A DNA stretch of 17,920 bases, taken from an uncultured Bacteroidales bacterium (lineage in GTDB: Bacteria > Bacteroidota > Bacteroidia > Bacteroidales > UBA932). The position numbers and the translations under genes were made by a program. Location of the stretch: NCBI GenBank assembly GCA_947305045.1, contig CAMZCW010000027.1:1-17920 (forward strand). Direction: 5' to 3'. Position 1 is the stretch's first letter. Every line of letters begins with the position of its first letter. The notes below the pieces were generated by a model. That model was not told the DNA's origin, did not search any database, and saw only the letters and a list, made by a program, of their open reading frames with translations. This document shows, piece by piece, positions 1-6,885 of this stretch.

Positions 1-1
1 T

Positions 2-136
2 GCCGCCGTGGATGAAGCCAGGATTGAGCCCGGGACTCAGCTCCTCGCCGCCCTCATCCGTGACGCCACCGCCCCTAGCATGGGCCGCAGGGTATTGGTG
101 CAGGTCTGTGAGGTGAATGGCGCAGGTCAGTGTTGA
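2..136 (+). CDS. 3' end of an unrecognised gene
   Basis: An open frame enters from the left edge and ends at a TGA at 134-136, giving a 44-residue C-terminus that ends VQVCEVNGAGQC. Base composition and third-position G/C match the dap genes further on, so it is probably the true end of a gene that starts outside the window. I do not recognise the family from this tail. It lies just before the repeat array, which starts within about 30 bases of the stop. The frame could be chance, as the visible part is short. Confidence 0.45.
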   Translation, partial: AAVDEARIEPGTQLLAALIRDATAPSMGRRVLVQVCEVNGAGQC

Positions 137-165
137 GTGCGAAAAGAGTGTGATTGATAAGTACT

Positions 166-691
166 TGGTACACAGCGAGTTGCTGAATAATCCTCGTTCG
201 AATTCTGAACGAGGAATGTGTTGAAAGATATTGATATACAGAGAGTTAAGTGTCACCAGCCTTAGACGTAGAACTGTTGACCGCCCAAGACGTGTGACAA
301 CTAACAATCTGATACACAGTGAGTTATAGTATAATCCTCGTTCAAAAATTGAACGAGGAATGTGTGGGAAGATATTGATATACAGAGAGTTAAGTGTCAC
401 AAGCTTTAGATGTAGAACTGTTGGCGGCCCAAGACGCGTGACGACTAACCGTCTGATACACAACGAGTTATAGTGTAATCCTCGTTCAAAAATCGAACGA
501 GGAATGTGTTGAAAGATATTGATATACAGAGAGTTAAGTGTCACTAGCCTTAGACGTAGAACTGTTGACCGCCCAAGACGTGTGACAACTAACAATCTGA
601 TACACAGCGAGTTATAGTATAATCCTCGTTCAAAAATCGAACGAGGAATGTATTGGAAACGATTGTATGATAGATAGTTACGTGTCACGGA
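166..691. repeat. 144-bp tandem repeat array with hairpins, upstream of dapF
   Basis: Three full units start at 188, 332 and 476, exactly 144 bp apart. A fourth, partial unit starts at 620 and runs into the first codons of dapF. Each unit opens with a hairpin (TCCTCGTTC paired with GAACGAGGA, for example 335-343 with 351-359). It then has TTGATATACAGAGAGTTAAG, a middle part containing TGTCAC and GTGACA arms (251-256 and 293-298 in unit 1), and TGATACACAGYGAGTTATAG leading to the next hairpin. Units 1 and 3 are nearly identical; unit 2 has about ten more differences, mostly in its middle part. The stretch 137-666 holds no other gene that I can support and no clear TAnnTTTG promoter box. Function is unknown; it could be a dispersed repeat that amplified locally or a leader region of dapF. 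Confidence 0.9.
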
Positions 692-1794
692 TTTTTAAGT
701 TCTCCGGAGCGGGGAATGACTTTGTGGTGCTGGACGGGCGCCAGGGCGGGATGGATCCCTACCGGGACCCGGCCCGGATTGGCCAGTTGTGCCAGGAGTA
801 CCACACGGACGGTCTCATGATCCTGACCCTCCCCCAGGGGGCTGCTCAGCCCGTCAGGGCCGATGCTTGTAACTCCGCCATGGCCGATGCCTCTAACCTT
901 CCCATGGCCGATGCCTCCCAGCCTGCCAAGGCTTCTGTCCCTGTCATGGCCGACTCCGATTGGCCTGGTAGCTTCGACTTTGTCATGGAGTTCTACAACC
1001 CGGACGGCTCAGGCGGCATGATGTGCGGGAACGGGGGGCGATGCATCGTGGCATTTGCTAACTACCTGGGTATCAACCCCGCCGATGGTCAGACCTACCA
1101 CTTCCTTGCCCCGGACGGGGAGCATACCGCGGAGATCCTGTCGAAGGAGATTCCCGGTCAAGCCGGGAATGCCGCAGTACGCCAAGCCGGGAATGCCGGG
1201 CGCGTCATGCCCGACTCCGATCGGCCATTTCTTCCCACCTGGACCGTACGGCTGAAAATGATTGACGTGCAGGGGATTACGCCAGCCAAGGGCGGGTTGT
1301 TCCTGAACACGGGTACGCGGCACTTGGTGCAATTTGTGGACCGGGTGGACAGCATCGACATGAAAAAAACGGCCAAACCTCTCCGCTGGGACGCTGCGTT
1401 CCAACCGGAAGGCACCAATGTAAATTTTGTGGAAGTCCGGGCCGATGGTCTCCACGTCCGCACCTTCGAGAAGGGTGTGGAAGGGGAGACGCTCGCTTGC
1501 GGCACCGGGCTCACCGCCTGCGCCCTGGCGGCGTACAAGGCCGGGGTTCCTGCGGCCGGCCAGATTCCCGGTCCAGCCGGGAATGATGTCACTGGTCAAG
1601 CCGGAAATGGAGCTCCTTGTCAGGGCCAATCCGGATCGGCCATCTCCTACCGCCTGCAATGCCGCCGCGGAGACTGGCTCCAGGTGGACTTCCACCCCGG
1701 CACCCCCAGCGCCCCCGACACCTTCGCCGATGTGTACCTCACCGGCCCGGCAGAATTGATGGCGGTTAACCAATTGAAACAGAGCGACTTGTAA
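667..1794 (+). CDS. dapF: diaminopimelate epimerase, enlarged by three in-frame repeat insertions
   Basis: DapF interconverts LL- and meso-diaminopimelate in the cytoplasm, the last step before lysine and peptidoglycan. The two catalytic cysteine motifs are present: MCGNGGR with Cys120 and ACGTG with Cys278. The N-terminal FSGAGNDFVVLDG is typical. At 375 residues it is about 100 longer than usual family members (about 275). By eye the excess falls in three blocks, residues about 63-101, 161-188 and 299-327. Each is rich in Gly, Ala, Pro and Asp, and each is encoded by palindromic or tandem repeat DNA. Removing them leaves about 279 residues, with conserved motifs joining normally. The ATG at 667 lies in the degenerate fourth unit of the upstream array, so the first eight or so residues are probably repeat-derived. 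Both catalytic motifs are intact, so the enzyme is probably active; I infer that the insertions sit in surface loops. Confidence 0.95.
   Translation: MIDSYVSRIFKFSGAGNDFVVLDGRQGGMDPYRDPARIGQLCQEYHTDGLMILTLPQGAAQPVRADACNSAMADASNLPMADASQPAKASVPVMADSDWPGSFDFVMEFYNPDGSGGMMCGNGGRCIVAFANYLGINPADGQTYHFLAPDGEHTAEILSKEIPGQAGNAAVRQAGNAGRVMPDSDRPFLPTWTVRLKMIDVQGITPAKGGLFLNTGTRHLVQFVDRVDSIDMKKTAKPLRWDAAFQPEGTNVNFVEVRADGLHVRTFEKGVEGETLACGTGLTACALAAYKAGVPAAGQIPGPAGNDVTGQAGNGAPCQGQSGSAISYRLQCRRGDWLQVDFHPGTPSAPDTFADVYLTGPAELMAVNQLKQSDL
853..968. repeat. in-frame repeat insertion 1 in dapF
   Basis: Three tandem units of about 24 nt begin at 855, 879 and 903 with the core catggccgatgc (first unit cagggccgatgc). 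They encode short repeats such as AMADASNL and PMADASQP. A spacer follows, then a unit at 943-968 starting GTCATGGCCGACTCCGATTG. Within DapF this lies between TDGLMIL and FDFVMEFYN, segments that are nearly adjacent in normal DapF proteins. The total is about 39 residues. Confidence 0.8.
1147..1231. repeat. in-frame composite palindrome insertion 2 in dapF
   Basis: It consists of a full palindrome (ATTCCCGG at 1150-1157, CCGGGAAT at 1163-1170, 5-nt loop), a partial second copy at 1181-1197 (gccaagccgggaatgcc), and a unit of opposite orientation at 1204-1231 starting GTCATGCCCGACTCCGATCG. It encodes residues about 161-188, between HTAEIL and WTVRLKMIDVQ. Order and spacing match insertion 3 of the same gene. 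Confidence 0.85.
1561..1647. repeat. in-frame composite palindrome insertion 3 in dapF
   Basis: It has the same architecture as insertion 2: a full palindrome (ATTCCCGG at 1564-1571, CCGGGAAT at 1577-1584), a partial copy near 1594-1611, then an opposite-orientation unit at 1619-1647 (ggccaatccggatcggcc core, ending ATCTCC). It encodes residues about 299-327, between ALAAYKAG and YRLQCRRGDW, where normal DapF proteins have only a short turn. Confidence 0.85.
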
Positions 1795-1829
1795 TATAAT
1801 CCTCGTCGCAAAATTGAACGAGGATTATA
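1795..1829. terminator. 12-bp perfect hairpin after dapF
   Basis: TATAATCCTCGT (1795-1806) pairs perfectly with ACGAGGATTATA (1818-1829) around an 11-nt loop, starting at the base after the dapF stop. There is no clear T-run after it, so intrinsic termination is uncertain. The stem is a relative of the array hairpins before dapF, and a downstream TTGATACAG (about 1838) matches the flanking motif of that repeat. It is therefore both a member of the dispersed hairpin family and a possible terminator or mRNA-end structure. Confidence 0.6.
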
Positions 1830-1876
1830 CTGTAATAGATTGATACAGAAGAGGATAAGCATCACGACAAACATAC

Positions 1877-2881
1877 ATGAGAGCAGCGATTTACGGCGCC
1901 GGGTCCCTCGGAACCATCCTGGGCGCATACATCACAAAAAAAGGCGGAAAAATTGACCTCATTAACCGCAACGTAAAACACGTGGAGGCCCTGCAGAAGA
2001 ACGGGGCCAAAGTGACGGGCACCGTGAACTTCACCCAAACGGTCACCGCTTACACGCCGGACAAAATGAGCGGACAGTACGACATCATCTTCCTCCTCAC
2101 CAAGCAGCAGCACAACGCAGAGGTGGTCACCTTCCTGAAGGACTTCCTGGCGCCGGACGGGGCCATCGTCACGCTGCAAAACGGCCTTCCTGAGCAGGGG
2201 ATTGCCGATATCGTGGGCGAAGAAAGGGTCCTGGGCTGCACCGTCGCATGGGGCGCCACCCTTCTGGAGCCGGGCGTGAGCGAGCTCACCAGCTCCCCGG
2301 ACAGCCTCACCTTCTCGCTGGGAACCATCGGCCCTAAATACCATCACCTGGAAGACGCCAAGGCGCTTCTGGAGATGATGGGCCCGGTGACCGTGGAGTC
2401 CAATTTTGTGGGCACCCGCTGGAGTAAACTCCTCATTAACAGCGCGTTTTCCGGTATGAGCACCGTGCTGGGCTGCACCTTTGGCGAGGCGGCCGCCAAC
2501 CGGACTTCCCGCAAGATTGTCCTTGCGCTCATCAAGGAATGCATCGACGTGTGCGCCAAAGGCGGCATCAAGATTGAGCCCGTGCAGGGCAAGGACGCCG
2601 TGAAGCTGCTGGACTACCATGGCCCCATCAAGAAACAGCTCTCCCTGCTTATCCTCCCCATCGCCATTAAAAAGCACGCCAAGCTGAAAGCCAGCATGTT
2701 ACAGGACATCGAGAAGGGCAAATTGACGGAGGTCGATGCCATTAACGGCGCCATCGCCGCCTATGGCCGCAAGATAGGCTTCCCCACGCCCATGAACGAG
2801 AAAGTCACCGCCATCATCCACCGCATCGAGCAAGGCGAACTGAAGCCCTCCTTCGACAACCTGAAGCGCTTCGCCAGCTAA
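1877..2881 (+). CDS. panE: ketopantoate reductase family protein (PanE/ApbA-like)
   Basis: This 334-residue protein matches 2-dehydropantoate 2-reductase, which reduces ketopantoate to pantoate with NADPH in pantothenate and CoA synthesis. Visible features are the N-terminal Rossmann motif GAGSLG (residues 7-12), Lys76 in LLTKQQHN, Lys184 and Asn188 in the helical-domain segment WSKLLINSAFSG, and SMLQDIEKGKLTEVDAINGA with Glu285. These correspond to the family's catalytic and substrate-binding positions. It lies 82 bp after dapF, behind a hairpin, and just before an outer-membrane protein gene. Pantoate synthesis is not a lysine step, so its place here may be incidental, or it may reduce another 2-oxo acid. 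The start is ATG 1877 with no good Shine-Dalgarno site, which is common in Bacteroidota. Confidence 0.85.
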   Translation: MRAAIYGAGSLGTILGAYITKKGGKIDLINRNVKHVEALQKNGAKVTGTVNFTQTVTAYTPDKMSGQYDIIFLLTKQQHNAEVVTFLKDFLAPDGAIVTLQNGLPEQGIADIVGEERVLGCTVAWGATLLEPGVSELTSSPDSLTFSLGTIGPKYHHLEDAKALLEMMGPVTVESNFVGTRWSKLLINSAFSGMSTVLGCTFGEAAANRTSRKIVLALIKECIDVCAKGGIKIEPVQGKDAVKLLDYHGPIKKQLSLLILPIAIKKHAKLKASMLQDIEKGKLTEVDAINGAIAAYGRKIGFPTPMNEKVTAIIHRIEQGELKPSFDNLKRFAS

Positions 2882-2911
2882 TCGGTGCAGAATTTGCAGG
2901 AAAGAAAGCCG

Positions 2912-5791
2912 ATGAAAAAGCTACTCCCCATTCTGTTTCTGCTGCTGGGCTTACGGGCTCAGGCCCAGGTGATTATCCTGAACGAAAACATGTTTCAAGA
3001 CCGTATGACGGAAATCCGGGCTTCGGTGGTGGACTCGCTCACCAACGAGCCCGTCGCCTTTGCTTCCGTGTATGTGATTCCGGCCAAGGATACCACTATC
3101 ACCAACTTTACCCTTACCAACGACAAGGGAGAGGCCAAGCTGGAGGAGGTCCCGTTTGGCCAGTACACCCTTCACATAGAGATGATGGGCTTCAAGCCCT
3201 TTGTGAAAAGCCGCTATTTTCGGCAACGGGTCACGGAACTGGGTACCGTGAAACTGCAGCAGGACGAGCAATACCTGCAGGCTGCCGTGATTAACGAGGT
3301 GGGCAATCCCATCATCGTCAAAAAAGACACCGTGGAGTTCAACGCCTCCTCCTTCCGGGTGGGCACCAACGCCATGCTCAAGGACCTCCTTAAGCGCATG
3401 CCGGGCATGGAGATTACGGATGATGGCAAAGTGAAGTTCAACGGGGAGGTAATCGACAAAATCACCGTGGGCGGCCGCACCTTTTTCTTTAACGACCAAA
3501 ATACGGCGCTGAACAACCTGCCCGCCTCGGTGGTGGACAAAGTGCGGGTGATAAACCGCGACAGCGAACAAACCCGCGCCACCGGCCTCCAGGATGGGCA
3601 AAAGGAAAAAATCCTGGACGTAGGTCTCAAAAAAGAATACGAGAAAGGCTGGTTCGGCAACGTGGGAGCCAAGGGCGGTGCCACGGTAGCGGCCGCCAAG
3701 GCCGATGAACCCCTCCGGGACAACCGCGGCTTCCTGTTCGGCGCCAACGCCCTGTTATCGGCCTATAACGAAAAAGACCAGGTGACCGTAATCGCCAACG
3801 GGCAAAACGTGGACGATTCAGGTATGGTATTCATTGTTTCCGACGGGGACAATAATTGGATTTCCAGCGCGCAGGGCCTGTCTACATCGGCCCAGGCGGC
3901 GGTGAACGCCAACACCTCGCGCATCAAGGACGTGGAAACCACGGTGGGCGTCAACGGCAAATACACGGACACCGACTCCGGCACCCAGGCTTCGCGCACT
4001 ACTTTCCAGGCCGACGGCAACCTCCTTTCCAAGAACGAGAACAAAGGCAAGCAATACGGCAGCTCTGTGACCGCCAATGCGGAAATGAAGAAAGAGACGG
4101 GGGAAATCTGGTTCCACGTCCGGCCTACTTTTACCCATGGGCGCACGGAGGGGTTTACAAACGGAAATTCACAAGTTACCCGGGAAGGAACCTGGATCAA
4201 CAGTGCAACGTCTTCCACCCATGCGTTGAGCCGGACCAATCAGGGAGAACTTTCCGGCGATGTGTTCTTCCGTGAGCTGGGCGGAAAAAAAGACCGTACG
4301 CTCGTATTGTCTGCCGAAGGCAGTTTGCAGGCCGATAAAGGGAATAGCGAAGAGTCTTCCCGGCTGGAGACCGGCTCCGGCACCGACCTTCGCAACCTGC
4401 GGTACGACAATCGGAACAAGCAGTACTCCGTCGGGGGAACAGTCCGCTACACGGAGCCGTTTGGGGAGAAATGGCTGTTGTCGGCGATGGCCAGCATCCG
4501 CGCATCCCGTAGCGAGCGTGTCAGGGATGCCTCCGATGCCGGCGGTGCCAACGACTACTATTCGTCCCTGAGCCGGAATCGCAACATCTTGCAGGAATAC
4601 CGGCTCACCGCGCAGTATAAATGGGCACAAGGCCGATATGTATCCGTGGGCGCACGCGTGTCCGGCCTTCTGGACGAGACTTTTTCCCGGAGTTTTGGTG
4701 TTTCGGAAACGACCGGCAAAAACGAGTGGCACTGGTTTGTCGCACCCAATGTGCGTTTCCGCTACAACAAGGACAGTGACCAGGTGGATGTATCGGCCTC
4801 CGGTTACGCGCGGCAGCCGGGAGCCCAGCTTCGCCTTCCCGTCCTGAATATTGCCGATCCTTCCCGCCTGACGCTGGGTAATATCTACCTGAAGCCCTAC
4901 GGCAACATCAACCTGTACGCAAACTGGTACAGAAATAACCGGAAGCGCTTTTCCTTCGTGAATCTCTTCTGGACCGCTTCACTGGGCGTGTCGCCGGTGG
5001 GGTACGCCCGCTGGTACGACGCCTCCGGGGTTCTGTATTCCGTACCGGTAAATTCCCGCAGACCCTCCTTTGACACCCGGCTTTACGCAAACTATACCTT
5101 CCCGCTGGACAGCAAGAAACTGTGGTCCCTGTCCCTGGGAACCAACCTCTCCTTTAACGCCCAAACCAGTTATCAGGCGGCGGGGACCTTGCCGGGACCG
5201 GACAAAGACCAGTTTGACTATACGGCGTTCATGGCCGATTTCTGGGGCGATGCTGCCGGCTCCCGTTTCTATGGCGGGCAAAGTGGATTCAAAGAGAGCC
5301 TCACCACCACGTTCACTCCTGCCGGCAATCTGAGCCTCAAGTTCAATCCGGAGCACTTTTCCCTGGGGCTGCGGCTGTCCACGTCGGCCATGCTGGCCCG
5401 TTATTCGCTGGCACCCTCGCTCAACATGAATACCACCCATAACTCGGTAAGCCTGGAGGGCAGCTACACTACCCCGCACGAGTTTGAACTGTCCACCGAT
5501 GTGGGCTATCATTTCTACACTGGCTACAAGGACGGCTTCAACCAGCCGGAGTGGCAGTGGAATGCGGAGGTCTCCAAGAACATCGGAGCCTTTACGCTCA
5601 GCCTCAAGGCACACGACATCCTGAACCAGACCCGCGGCCGCAACCACACGGTCACCGCCAACTATGAGGAGGATTCCTACCGCCTGGTGTTGGGCCGATA
5701 CATCCTCTTTGGTGTAAAATGGAACTTTGGCAAGATGAATGCCGCCCATAGTCAGCGCGCCCAGCAGGCCGCCTGGAACATGGCCTGGTAA
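2912..5791 (+). CDS. outer-membrane beta-barrel protein with carboxypeptidase-D-like and plug-like domains
   Basis: I chose ATG 2912 because MKKLLPILFLLLGLRAQAQ is a signal peptide with likely cleavage after AQA (residue 18) and a purine-rich GGAAAG precedes it; a GTG nine codons upstream is less likely. The 959-residue product has a carboxypeptidase-regulatory-like beta-sandwich (about 36-105, DSLTNEPVAFASVYV to MMGFKPF). A TonB-receptor plug-like region follows (about 125-245, including DLLKRMPGMEI and VDKVRVINRDSEQ), then a long alternating beta-strand region forming a barrel to the C-terminus. This fits the Bacteroidota outer-membrane beta-barrel family related to TonB-dependent receptors. 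The ligand is unknown, no SusD partner is next to it, and I see no TonB box. The C-terminal tail AAHSQRAQQAAWNMAW follows the last strand. It lies 30 bp after panE, so co-transcription is plausible. Confidence 0.85.
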   Translation: MKKLLPILFLLLGLRAQAQVIILNENMFQDRMTEIRASVVDSLTNEPVAFASVYVIPAKDTTITNFTLTNDKGEAKLEEVPFGQYTLHIEMMGFKPFVKSRYFRQRVTELGTVKLQQDEQYLQAAVINEVGNPIIVKKDTVEFNASSFRVGTNAMLKDLLKRMPGMEITDDGKVKFNGEVIDKITVGGRTFFFNDQNTALNNLPASVVDKVRVINRDSEQTRATGLQDGQKEKILDVGLKKEYEKGWFGNVGAKGGATVAAAKADEPLRDNRGFLFGANALLSAYNEKDQVTVIANGQNVDDSGMVFIVSDGDNNWISSAQGLSTSAQAAVNANTSRIKDVETTVGVNGKYTDTDSGTQASRTTFQADGNLLSKNENKGKQYGSSVTANAEMKKETGEIWFHVRPTFTHGRTEGFTNGNSQVTREGTWINSATSSTHALSRTNQGELSGDVFFRELGGKKDRTLVLSAEGSLQADKGNSEESSRLETGSGTDLRNLRYDNRNKQYSVGGTVRYTEPFGEKWLLSAMASIRASRSERVRDASDAGGANDYYSSLSRNRNILQEYRLTAQYKWAQGRYVSVGARVSGLLDETFSRSFGVSETTGKNEWHWFVAPNVRFRYNKDSDQVDVSASGYARQPGAQLRLPVLNIADPSRLTLGNIYLKPYGNINLYANWYRNNRKRFSFVNLFWTASLGVSPVGYARWYDASGVLYSVPVNSRRPSFDTRLYANYTFPLDSKKLWSLSLGTNLSFNAQTSYQAAGTLPGPDKDQFDYTAFMADFWGDAAGSRFYGGQSGFKESLTTTFTPAGNLSLKFNPEHFSLGLRLSTSAMLARYSLAPSLNMNTTHNSVSLEGSYTTPHEFELSTDVGYHFYTGYKDGFNQPEWQWNAEVSKNIGAFTLSLKAHDILNQTRGRNHTVTANYEEDSYRLVLGRYILFGVKWNFGKMNAAHSQRAQQAAWNMAW

Positions 5792-5874
5792 TTCCGCTGC
5801 CCGAGCGCCACGGAAAGTGCCTGTTTTGTGGTGCTTCACCTATTGCAGCACATCGCCGCTGGTCGCTAACGCGC

Positions 5875-5948
5875 TGATACACAGCTGTTTACAGAAAATC
5901 CTCGGCGCTTTTGGAGCCGAGGATTATTAGCAAAATGCTGATTATTAA
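5875..5948. repeat. dispersed hairpin element after the barrel gene
   Basis: TGATACACAGCTGTTTAC (5875-5892) is followed by a perfect 10-bp hairpin (AATCCTCGGC at 5897-5906, GCCGAGGATT at 5916-5925, 9-nt loop) and then CTGATTATTAAAC. This is the same layout as the units before dapF but with a different stem sequence. It could also end transcription of the barrel gene, although no T-run follows. The rest of 5792-5874 shows nothing I can name. Confidence 0.65.
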
Positions 5949-5967
5949 ACAATTATCGACCAGCCCG

Positions 5968-5993
5968 TTTTTCAGAATTATTGCGTATCTTTG
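5968..5993 (+). promoter_or_regulatory. predicted promoter for dapA-dapD
   Basis: TATCTTTG at 5986-5993 fits the Bacteroidota -7 box TAnnTTTG. A T-rich stretch (GTTTTTC, around 5967-5973) lies at about the right distance upstream for the -33 element. Transcription would start near 6000, giving a leader of about 20 bases before the dapA ATG at 6019. Confidence 0.7.
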
Positions 5994-6018
5994 TAAGACT
6001 AATTAGAAACGAACGCGT

Positions 6019-6885
6019 ATGACACCATTCAAAGGTTTAGGAACTGCGCTGCTTACCCCGTTCAAAGGGGAAGAAGTGGATTATGAGGCATTTGCCGCCA
6101 CGGTGGACTGGCAGGTGACAACCGGTGTGGACTTCCTGGTTCCGCTGGGCACCACCGGGGAAACACCCACGCTTACAGAATCGGAAAAACTCCAGGTGCT
6201 GGAGGTCACCCTGCAACACGCCGCCGGGAAACCGGTGATGGCCGGCGTGGGTACCAACAGCCTCACGGGCACTCTCGCCAATATGCGCCTCCTGCAGGAT
6301 GCCAATGCCTATCTGATTGTGGCACCCTTCTACAACAAGCCGCCGCAGCGGGGCCTCTACGCATACTTCAAAGCCCTCGCAGAGCGCACGGACAAGCCCA
6401 TCGTCCTGTACAATGTGCCCGGCCGAACAGGCTGCAACATAGAGGCGGAAACCACCCTGGCCCTGGCGCGGGACATCCCCAACATTGTGGGCGTCAAGGA
6501 GGCTTCCGGCAACATCGGCCAAATTGAGGCCATCCTCAAGGGTCGTCCGGAGGGCTTCAGCGTGCTCAGCGGCAACGACGACCAAACCCTGGAACTCATG
6601 AAAATGGGGGCCGATGGCGTGGTCTCCGTGGCCTCCAACGTATTCCCCAGCGCCATGGTGGATTTTGTGCATGCGCTGCAGGCGGGCAAGCTGGAAGAGG
6701 CGGAAAAGATGGACGCCCGGCTGAGCCCCCTGTTCAAGGCGCTCTTCGTGGAGCCCAACCCCATCCCGGCCAAGGCCGCCATGGCCCAGCTCGGGCTCAT
6801 GGAAAACAGCCTGCGCCTGCCGCTGGTTCCCGCCACCGCTGCCACGGAGGAACTGCTCAAACAAACCCTTAAAGACCTGTTCTAA
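6019..6885 (+). CDS. dapA: 4-hydroxy-tetrahydrodipicolinate synthase
   Basis: DapA condenses pyruvate with aspartate semialdehyde, the first committed step of the diaminopimelate branch, in the cytoplasm. The 288-residue length is normal for this TIM-barrel family. The Thr pair in LGTTGETPTL (Thr45, Thr46), Tyr131 in YNVPGRTG and the Schiff-base Lys160 in VGVKEASG are all present. A clear promoter precedes it, and its stop overlaps the dapD start (TAATG), so the two are translationally coupled. No repeat insertion is visible in the frame, unlike dapF and dapE. Feedback inhibition by lysine cannot be judged by eye. Confidence 0.96.
   Translation: MTPFKGLGTALLTPFKGEEVDYEAFAATVDWQVTTGVDFLVPLGTTGETPTLTESEKLQVLEVTLQHAAGKPVMAGVGTNSLTGTLANMRLLQDANAYLIVAPFYNKPPQRGLYAYFKALAERTDKPIVLYNVPGRTGCNIEAETTLALARDIPNIVGVKEASGNIGQIEAILKGRPEGFSVLSGNDDQTLELMKMGADGVVSVASNVFPSAMVDFVHALQAGKLEEAEKMDARLSPLFKALFVEPNPIPAKAAMAQLGLMENSLRLPLVPATAATEELLKQTLKDLF

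Noticed and set aside
618..623. TATAAT in the array as a sigma70-type -10 box
   Set aside because: Bacteroidota promoters use TAnnTTTG, and no matching upstream element stands at the right distance. The bases are part of the hairpin repeat.
188..660. Possible CRISPR array before dapF
   Set aside because: The repeated unit is 144 bp and conserved throughout, with no variable spacers of constant length and no cas gene in view.
1150..1647. dapF as a pseudogene because of the extra sequence
   Set aside because: All three blocks keep the frame, both catalytic cysteine motifs are intact, and removing the blocks restores normal family length.
2885..2911. GTG start at 2885 for the barrel protein
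   Set aside because: It would place nine polar residues before a complete signal peptide that starts with its own ATG at 2912 and a purine-rich site upstream.
5897..5925. Classical intrinsic terminator after the barrel gene
   Set aside because: The stem is strong but no T-run follows, and the flanks match the dispersed hairpin element, so I list it as a repeat with possible termination.
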